From DATCYZ01 sp036526195 (GTDB lineage Bacteria; Pseudomonadota; Gammaproteobacteria; Burkholderiales; SG8-39), in NCBI GenBank assembly GCA_036526195.1, contig DATCYZ010000158.1, forward strand, positions 1 through 19,398: a stretch of 19,398 bases of DNA, in the 5' to 3' direction. Below the pieces are notes generated by a model. It saw only the letters and a list, made by a program, of their open reading frames with translations, was not told where the DNA came from and ran no database searches. Position 1 is the stretch's first letter. Every line of letters begins with the position of its first letter. Made by a program: the position numbers and the translations under genes. Below are positions 14,204-19,398 of this stretch, piece after piece.

Positions 14204-15432
14204 GCCTCGGCGCGCTGCTTCGCATCGCCCTGCGCGCGCTCGCGATCAACAAGCTGCGCAGCGTGCTGACCATGCTCGGCATCATCATCGGCGTGGCCGC
14301 GGTCATCGTCATGATCGCGGTCGGCGCCGGCGCGCAGCAGCGCGTCGAGGAGCAGATCCGGGCCCTGGGCTCCAACCTGCTGCTGATCCTCTCGGGTGCG
14401 CGCACCCAGAGCGGCGTGCGGCTCGGCGTGGGGACGAACTACACGATTTCCGAGGAAGACGCGAACGCGATCAACCGCGAGATCCCGGATGCGCTGGCCG
14501 CCCCCGCGGTGCGCGGCGGCGCGCAGGTGATCTGGGGCAACACCAACTGGTCGACCCAGATCTACGGCACCACGCCGGACTACCTCGACGTGCGGCAATG
14601 GGCGCTGGTTTCGGGTCGCGTCTTCGAGCCCGCGGAGATGTCCGGCGCGGGCAAGGTCTGCATCCTCGGGCAGACCGTGGTGAAGCAGCTCTTCGGCAGC
14701 ACCGATCCGGTCGGCCAGACGATCCGCATCCGCCGCGTACCGTTCACCGTCATCGGCGTGCTCGAGAACAAGGGCCAGAGCATGATGGGCACCGACCAGG
14801 ACGACATCATCCTGATGCCGCTCAACACCGCGCGCAACCGGGTCATCGGCTCGACCAACCCGGCCAAGCAGCGCTCGGTGAGCACCATCTGGGTGAAGGT
14901 GGCCGATGGCGTCGACACCAAGCCGGTGGCTGAGCAGGTCACCGCGCTCCTGCGCCAGCGGCACCGGCTTGCGCCGGGCACGGACGACGATTTTTCGCTG
15001 CGCAACCTCGCCGAGGTGATGGCGGCGCAGGAAGCCTCCAGCAAGGTGCTGACCCTGCTGCTTGCCGCCGTGGCCTCGGTCTCGCTGGTGGTCGGCGGCA
15101 TCGGCATCATGAACATCATGCTGGTCTCGGTCACCGAGCGCACGCGCGAGATCGGGCTGCGCATGGCGGTGGGAGCGCGCACCCGCGACATCCTCGGTCA
15201 GTTCCTGGTCGAGGCGGTGACGCTCTCGCTCATCGGCGGGCTGATCGGCGTCGCGCTCGGCGTCGGCGGCGCACTGGCGGTGGGCTCGCTCGCCGGGTGG
15301 CGCATCCTGCTCTCGCCGGAGTCGATCGTGCTCTCGGTGGCCTTCGCCTTCGTGATCGGCGTGTTCTTCGGTTTCTATCCGGCGCGCAAGGCCGCGCGGC
15401 TGAACCCGGTGGAGGCGCTGCGCTTCGAATGA
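14200..15432 (+). CDS. MacB-type ABC transporter permease (FtsX-like)
   Basis: This 410-residue inner-membrane protein has MacB permease topology. One membrane helix (about 20-45, SVLTMLGIIIGVAAVIVMIA) is followed by a large periplasmic domain (about 50-280). Three C-terminal helices follow (about 283-308, 335-362, 372-395), with the family-typical cytoplasmic loop TERTREIGLRMAVGAR between the first two. The C-terminus FGFYPARKAARLNPVEALRFE is diagnostic for MacB/LolC-type permeases. With the adaptor and ATPase it should form a tripartite exporter with a TolC-like channel, which is not encoded here. The cargo is unknown; MacAB homologues move macrolides, lipopeptides, siderophores or lipoprotein-like molecules. 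The stop overlaps the next gene's ATG. Confidence 0.93.
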   Translation: MSLGALLRIALRALAINKLRSVLTMLGIIIGVAAVIVMIAVGAGAQQRVEEQIRALGSNLLLILSGARTQSGVRLGVGTNYTISEEDANAINREIPDALAAPAVRGGAQVIWGNTNWSTQIYGTTPDYLDVRQWALVSGRVFEPAEMSGAGKVCILGQTVVKQLFGSTDPVGQTIRIRRVPFTVIGVLENKGQSMMGTDQDDIILMPLNTARNRVIGSTNPAKQRSVSTIWVKVADGVDTKPVAEQVTALLRQRHRLAPGTDDDFSLRNLAEVMAAQEASSKVLTLLLAAVASVSLVVGGIGIMNIMLVSVTERTREIGLRMAVGARTRDILGQFLVEAVTLSLIGGLIGVALGVGGALAVGSLAGWRILLSPESIVLSVAFAFVIGVFFGFYPARKAARLNPVEALRFE

Positions 15433-16304
15433 GCGATCCGCGCCTCGCCGAAGCCGACGCGCTGCTCGCCACGGGTCGCTGGGCGGAGGCCGAGGCGCTG
15501 CTGCGCGTGTTGCAGGCGTCCGCGACGGGCGCGGCGCCGGATTACCTCGCGGCGCTGGCCTGGGCGCGGACGCGGGCCTTGCACGAACTGGGCGATATCG
15601 ATGCCGCGGTGTCCGTGTTCCGCACACACTGCGAGGCCCGGGAGCCCGAATGCGATCCGGAGTTCGACGGCATCTACCACGCCGGACTGCGTGCCACCGG
15701 CACCTTTCCCTTCCCCGCCGAGCGGCGCCTGCGCTTCTACCGGCTGGTCGAACGCCTCGACGCCGTCCTTCCGCTCGAGGGCGAGATCGCCGAATGCGGC
15801 TGCTATCGCGGTTTGTCGACCTGGGTGCTGTGTCGCTACCTCGCGCTCTGGGACGAGGCCTTCGACGGCAGCGGCTTCACGGTGCTCGACTCGTTCGCCG
15901 GACTGAGCCCGCCGTCTGCCGAGGACGCCACCCCGGCGGACGCGCCGGCATCGGGCGATGTTGCGCCGATGCGGCAGGCCGGCGCCTTCGCCGCCTCGCT
16001 CGAGACCGTGCGCGCGAACCTCGCCGGGTTCCCGAAGCTGCGCCTGCATCCGGGATGGATTCCGCAGTCGCTCGCCTCGCTGCCCGAGGCGCGCTATCGA
16101 TTCGTGCATGTGGACGTCGACCTGCACGCGCCGACCCGCGCCTGCTTCGAGTACTTCTACCCGCGGCTGGTCGCGGGCGGTGTCATCGTCTGCGACGATT
16201 ACAACTGGCCCGGCGCGCGGCGCGCGATCGACGCCTTCTGCGCGGCGCACGGACTTCGCGCGCAGACCAACGCGCACCACCAGGCCTGGCTGACGCGCCC
16301 CTGA
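15429..16304 (+). CDS. TylF/MycF-like class I SAM-dependent methyltransferase
   Basis: Of the 291 residues, the first 70 or so are helical and TPR-like, and residues about 95-290 form a TylF/macrocin O-methyltransferase-type domain. Landmarks are the SAM motif GEIAECGCYRG (118-128), LDSFAGLS (153-160), FVHVDVDLHAPTRACFEYFY (225-244) and DDYNWPGARRAID (256-268), whose acidic residues bind Mg2+ in TylF and MycF. Known members methylate sugar hydroxyls of macrolides and glycans. The ATG at 15429 overlaps the permease stop (ATGA), so it is coupled to the exporter genes. That suggests the exported molecule, or a glycan made by the following genes, is methylated (inference). The frame is open further upstream but lies inside the permease gene. 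Confidence 0.87.
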   Translation: MSDPRLAEADALLATGRWAEAEALLRVLQASATGAAPDYLAALAWARTRALHELGDIDAAVSVFRTHCEAREPECDPEFDGIYHAGLRATGTFPFPAERRLRFYRLVERLDAVLPLEGEIAECGCYRGLSTWVLCRYLALWDEAFDGSGFTVLDSFAGLSPPSAEDATPADAPASGDVAPMRQAGAFAASLETVRANLAGFPKLRLHPGWIPQSLASLPEARYRFVHVDVDLHAPTRACFEYFYPRLVAGGVIVCDDYNWPGARRAIDAFCAAHGLRAQTNAHHQAWLTRP

Positions 16305-16356
16305 GGCAGGCGCCGCCGGAGGTGACCCGCAGCGCGGTCGCCCCGGACGGTTCCGC

Positions 16357-16371
16357 TACAATTCCCGCGTG
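16357..16371 (+). promoter_or_regulatory. Candidate -10 box placing transcription start at a GTG codon (leaderless?)
   Basis: TACAAT at 16357-16362 is the best -10-like hexamer in the 64-base gap after the methyltransferase gene. A start point about 7 bases further on falls at or beside the GTG at 16369. No Shine-Dalgarno sequence precedes that codon. The -35 region is not convincing. Confidence 0.4.
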
Positions 16372-17472
16372 AGTGCGCCGCCGCCGATTCCGCTCTTCAA
16401 GGTGTTCATGGCGCCGCGGGACGCGCTCATGCCGCGCCTCGAATCGGTGCTCTACAGCGGGCAGATTTCCGAGGGCGAGCCGGTCGCCGAGTTCGAGCGC
16501 CGCTTCGCCGCATTTGCCGGCATCGACCACGCCCTGTCCTTCTGTTCCGGCACCGCGGCGCTGCATGTCGCGATGCTGCTCGCCGGCGCCGGCCCCGAGA
16601 CCGAGGTCGTCAGCACGCCGATCACCGCCGAGCCGAGCAACCTCGCCATCCTGCACGCGGGCGCCCGCGTGGTGTGGGCCGACGTGGACCCGATGAACGG
16701 CAACCTGGACGCCGATTCGGTTGCCGCCTGCATCACGCCGCGCACGCGCGCGGTGCTGGTGGTGCACTACGGCGGCATCCCTGCGCCGATGGCGGCGATC
16801 CACCGCGTGGCGCAGGCCGCCGGCGTGCCGGTCATCGAGGACGCGGCGCATGCGCTCGGCGCGCGCTATGGCGGCGCGCCCGTGGGCGTCGACTCGGACT
16901 ACTGCATGTACTCCCTGCAGGCCATCAAGCACCTGACCACGGTCGACGGCGGCATGCTGGCCTGCCGGCGCGAGGCGGACCGCGAGCGCGGCCGGCTGTT
17001 GCGCTGGTTCGGCATGGACCGCAAGGCCGCGCGCCTCGAACTCGACGTGCGCGAGGCGGGATTCAAGTACCACATGAACAACGTCAACGCGACCATCGGT
17101 CTGGTGCAGCTCGAGCATGTCGGTGCGGCCATCGCGCGGCACGTGGAGAACGGACGCTGGTTCGATCAGGCGCTTGCCGGGATCGATGGCATCGAGTGCT
17201 GCACATGGGACGCGCAGGCCGAGCCGGCCTACTGGTTCTACACGGTGCTGGCGGAGCGGCGCGACGCGCTCGAGCGCGCACTCACCGCGCGCGGCATCGG
17301 TTGCGGCACCGTGCACCGCAGAAACGACCTGCACAGCGTGTTTCGCGACAGCCGGCGCGATCTCCCGGGCGTGGACCGCTGGAGCGCGCGCACGCTGCAC
17401 CTGCCCTGCGGCTGGTGGGTCGGCGACGAAGAGCGCGAGCGCATCCGCGACGCGCTGCGCGAGGGCTGGTAG
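16369..17472 (+). CDS. DegT/DnrJ/EryC1-family sugar aminotransferase
   Basis: This 367-residue cytosolic PLP enzyme of fold type I normally transfers an amino group from glutamate to a keto sugar nucleotide. Visible family elements are CSGTAALHVAML (59-70, phosphate binding), VIEDAAHALGARYGG (155-169, with D158 contacting the PLP ring nitrogen), and SLQAIKHLTTVDGG (182-195), where K187 forms the internal aldimine. A C-terminal small domain ends PCGWWVGDEERERIRDAL. The length is typical. The GTG at 16369 gives the expected N-terminus IPLFKVFMAP; it has no ribosome binding site and a -10-like TACAAT just upstream. The sugar product cannot be assigned. It lies 4 bases before a paralogue that lacks the lysine. 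Confidence 0.92.
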   Translation: MSAPPPIPLFKVFMAPRDALMPRLESVLYSGQISEGEPVAEFERRFAAFAGIDHALSFCSGTAALHVAMLLAGAGPETEVVSTPITAEPSNLAILHAGARVVWADVDPMNGNLDADSVAACITPRTRAVLVVHYGGIPAPMAAIHRVAQAAGVPVIEDAAHALGARYGGAPVGVDSDYCMYSLQAIKHLTTVDGGMLACRREADRERGRLLRWFGMDRKAARLELDVREAGFKYHMNNVNATIGLVQLEHVGAAIARHVENGRWFDQALAGIDGIECCTWDAQAEPAYWFYTVLAERRDALERALTARGIGCGTVHRRNDLHSVFRDSRRDLPGVDRWSARTLHLPCGWWVGDEERERIRDALREGW

Positions 17473-17476
17473 GCCG

Positions 17477-18592
17477 ATGTCCGGCACGATTCCGCTGTTT
17501 CGCGTCGAGTTGCCGGTGGACGCCGCGCAAACCGCGGCCACCGTGCTCGCCAGCGGCCGGCTCGCGCAAGGTCCGAGGGTGGCCGCGCTGGAAGCCGCTT
17601 GGGCGGACCATTTCGGATCTCCGGCGGTGGCGGTGCGCGATGCATCCGCGGCACTGACGCTTGCCCTGCACCTCGCCGGGGTGAAGGCCGGCGACGAGGT
17701 CGTGGTGTCGCCGCTGGCCTGCCTGGCGACCACCTCGCCGATCGTGAATCTCGGCGCACACCCCGCGTGGTGCGACGTGGATCCGGACACCGGGATGCCG
17801 ACCGCGGCGCACGTCGCGGCGGCCCTCTCGCCGCGCACCCGTGCCGTGCTGCTCTACCACTGGGCGGGCGACGTGGGCCCGACCGAAGCCCTCGCCGCCC
17901 TGTGCCGCGCGCGGCAGGTGCCGCTCATCGAGGATGCCACCGAGGCGTTCGGCGCGACCGTCGCCGACCGCCCGCTCGGTGGTCAGGGCGCCGATTACAC
18001 CGTCTATGCCTTCGGCCCGGTGCGCCAGATCTCCACGGTGGACGGCGCCGCACTGATGCTGCCACCGGACCAGCGCGCGCGCGCGACGCGCCTGCGGCGT
18101 TTCGGCATCGATGCCGCGAGCTTCCGGTTGCCCTCCGGCGACCTGAACCCGGCGAGCGATATCGTCGAGCCCGGATGGAACTTCCCGATGAACGAACTGG
18201 ACGCGGCGCTGATCGCGCGGCAGTTCGAGCGCGCCACCGGCCTGATCGAGGCCATCCGGCGCAACGGCCGTTATTTCGACCGCGCCCTGGCCGACGTGCC
18301 CGGGGTGCGGCGCCTCGCGCGGCGCAGCGACGCCGTCTCGGGCTACTGGACCTACGCGCTGCGCGCAACACGGCGCGACGCCCTGGTCGCGCGCCTGCAC
18401 GCCGCCGGCATCGGCGCGCAACGCCTGCATGTAAGGAACGACGGGTACTCGGGATTCGCGGGCGTGCGCCGCCCGCAACGCCTGCCGGGCGTCGAATTTT
18501 TTGATCGGGAGAACCTGTGCGTCCCCTGCGGGCCCTGGGTGTCCCCCGCGGACGCCGAACGCATTGCCGCCTGCATCCGGGACGGGGCTTGA
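17477..18592 (+). CDS. DegT/DnrJ/EryC1-family protein lacking the PLP-binding lysine
   Basis: This 371-residue paralogue of the preceding aminotransferase keeps the same order of segments: IPLFRVELP (5-13), RDASAALTLALHLAGV (54-69), SPLACLATTSPIVNLGAHP (78-96), LIEDATEAFGATVADRPLGG (150-169) and an LCVPCGPWVSPADAERI end. Aligning YAFGPVRQISTVDG (177-190) with YSLQAIKHLTTVDG of its neighbour puts R183 (CGC at 18023-18025) at the Schiff-base lysine. In ColD and E1 dehydratases of this family that lysine is histidine and the chemistry changes, but arginine is unusual. The protein may be a catalytically altered enzyme, a regulatory pseudoenzyme, or an inactive partner in a mixed dimer. There is no frameshift, and the start ATG 17477 lies 4 bases after the previous stop. 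Confidence 0.9.
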   Translation: MSGTIPLFRVELPVDAAQTAATVLASGRLAQGPRVAALEAAWADHFGSPAVAVRDASAALTLALHLAGVKAGDEVVVSPLACLATTSPIVNLGAHPAWCDVDPDTGMPTAAHVAAALSPRTRAVLLYHWAGDVGPTEALAALCRARQVPLIEDATEAFGATVADRPLGGQGADYTVYAFGPVRQISTVDGAALMLPPDQRARATRLRRFGIDAASFRLPSGDLNPASDIVEPGWNFPMNELDAALIARQFERATGLIEAIRRNGRYFDRALADVPGVRRLARRSDAVSGYWTYALRATRRDALVARLHAAGIGAQRLHVRNDGYSGFAGVRRPQRLPGVEFFDRENLCVPCGPWVSPADAERIAACIRDGA

Positions 18593-19398
18593 GCGACACC
18601 GCAGACGCGGGCCCGGCCCGGCCGGGCGAAATTGCACAGGCGCTGGCGCTCCTCGATTCGGTGTTCCTGCGCGCCCGGGGACGCGAAGGCACGATCGCGG
18701 CGCGCTATGCGCCGCTCTTCGCCGCGAACAGTCCGGCGCGCCTGCAGGTCGCCCGGCACGCGGGCCGGGTCGTCGCCGCGACCGTGTCCAGGCCCTTCGT
18801 CCTGCGCGCGGGCACCGCGGCGCACGCGGGCAGCATGGTCGGGTTTGTCGCGACCCATCCGGAGCACCGGGGCGCGGGCCACGCCTCGCGCCTCGTCGGG
18901 CGCGCCGTCGAGGCGGCACGCGCACGGGGCAGCGCGTTCTGCGTCCTCTGGACAACGACGCCCGGGTTCTACCGGCGGCTCGGCTGGCGCGCGGGCGATT
19001 GCGGAATCGCCTGCGAGGCGCCTGCGTTGGCGGGCGGATCTGTGCCGTCCCCCACGGAGGACGTCGCGCAGGTCGAGGCACTCGCCGGACACGCCCTCGA
19101 GATGCGCGTCGCGCGCGACCCGTCCTGGTACAGCGTCGTCCCGGTGTCCGCGACACGCGTGCGCTGCTTCGTCACCGGACCGCGCGGCGCGCCGCAGGCC
19201 TACGCCATCGTGGGCGAATCGGCGAGCACGCGGTATGTCTATGAACTCGGCGGCAGCGACGCGGGGATGCTCGAGTTGTTCTCCCGGCTGCGCACGGACG
19301 GGAGAAACGTGGTCGTGAACGCGCGACAGGGAGACGCGTTCCATCGGCTGTCCGCAACAGCGCAGGATCCGGCCTGGCGCGCCCAACAGCTGGCGATG
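18589..19398 (+). CDS. GNAT-family N-acetyltransferase (partial, runs off right edge)
   Basis: The frame is open from TTG 18589 to the window end, giving 270 residues without a stop. Residues 83-103 carry the acetyl-CoA motif, with strand MVGFVATHPEHRGAGHA (R94, G95, G97) then a helix. LWTTTPGFYRRLGW (120-133) is the usual GNAT beta-5/FYxRxGW segment. A second, weaker domain follows from about 150, so this may be a two-domain member. The TTG overlaps the preceding stop (TTGA), suggesting translational coupling to the two DegT genes. An acetyltransferase after a sugar aminotransferase fits N-acylation of an amino sugar, but a protein or small-molecule substrate is equally possible. The start codon is inferred from overlap and domain position. 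Confidence 0.8.
   Translation, partial: MSDTADAGPARPGEIAQALALLDSVFLRARGREGTIAARYAPLFAANSPARLQVARHAGRVVAATVSRPFVLRAGTAAHAGSMVGFVATHPEHRGAGHASRLVGRAVEAARARGSAFCVLWTTTPGFYRRLGWRAGDCGIACEAPALAGGSVPSPTEDVAQVEALAGHALEMRVARDPSWYSVVPVSATRVRCFVTGPRGAPQAYAIVGESASTRYVYELGGSDAGMLELFSRLRTDGRNVVVNARQGDAFHRLSATAQDPAWRAQQLAM

Noticed and set aside
13807..15627. 606-codon open frame on the minus strand opposite the ABC transporter genes
   Set aside because: It has a low-complexity His/Arg/Asp-rich composition, is fully antisense to the ATPase and permease, and shows no recognisable domain.
17282..19156. 624-codon open frame on the minus strand opposite the DegT and GNAT genes
   Set aside because: It is an arginine-rich shadow of the plus-strand coding frames.
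1..19398. Search for tRNA, rRNA, CRISPR array, insertion sequence, integrase or phage genes
   Set aside because: I saw no regularly spaced direct repeats, no transposase motifs, and no tRNA- or rRNA-like sequence by reading both strands. A covariance-model search could still reveal a small RNA.

Overview
The window is uniformly GC-rich, about 70% by eye, densely packed and entirely protein-coding apart from short regulatory gaps. I see no rRNA, tRNA, CRISPR array, insertion sequence or phage gene. A soxYZAXB thiosulfate-oxidation operon, a BepA-type metalloprotease divergent from moaC, ChrB, and a MacA-like efflux set together suggest a Gram-negative proteobacterium, most likely a betaproteobacterium able to use reduced sulfur. 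That assignment is inference from gene content and composition.

Layout. Positions 1-387 (minus) hold the start of an unidentified membrane protein. Just upstream of it is a short-chain dehydrogenase (400-1188, minus), divergent from an HpcH/HpaI-type aldolase (1340-2119, plus). Next come an N-terminally eroded VOC/glyoxalase-like gene (2139-2414, minus), a GT41 (O-GlcNAc transferase/SPINDLY-like) glycosyltransferase (2551-4128, plus) and an orphan chrB-like gene (4299-5261, plus). An AT-rich perfect palindrome (5271-5294) separates chrB from the convergent bepA-like protease gene (5319-6773, minus), which is divergent from moaC (6828-7346, plus).

The sox block runs 7513-11593: soxY, soxZ, soxA (monoheme), soxX and soxB. 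It encodes the thiosulfate carrier SoxYZ, the SoxAX cytochrome that loads it, and the SoxB hydrolase that releases sulfate. No soxCD sulfur dehydrogenase genes are in the window. An AT-rich inverted repeat lies upstream of soxY, a hairpin lies between soxZ and soxA, and a strong intrinsic terminator lies between soxX and soxB. After soxB, 307 bases without a gene hold two large palindromes in opposite orientation (11636-11777), a REP/BIME-like element.

From 11901 a tightly coupled run encodes a MacA-like adaptor with a helical, Spy/CpxP-like insertion, a separate ABC ATPase, a separate MacB-type permease, and a TylF-like methyltransferase. Their stop and start codons overlap from the adaptor through to the methyltransferase. 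After a short gap with a promoter that suggests a leaderless message come two adjacent DegT/DnrJ/EryC1-family proteins and a GNAT acetyltransferase that runs off the right edge. The second DegT protein carries arginine where the PLP-binding lysine should be. This right-hand part resembles the start of a glycan or amino-sugar modification locus; its product is unknown.
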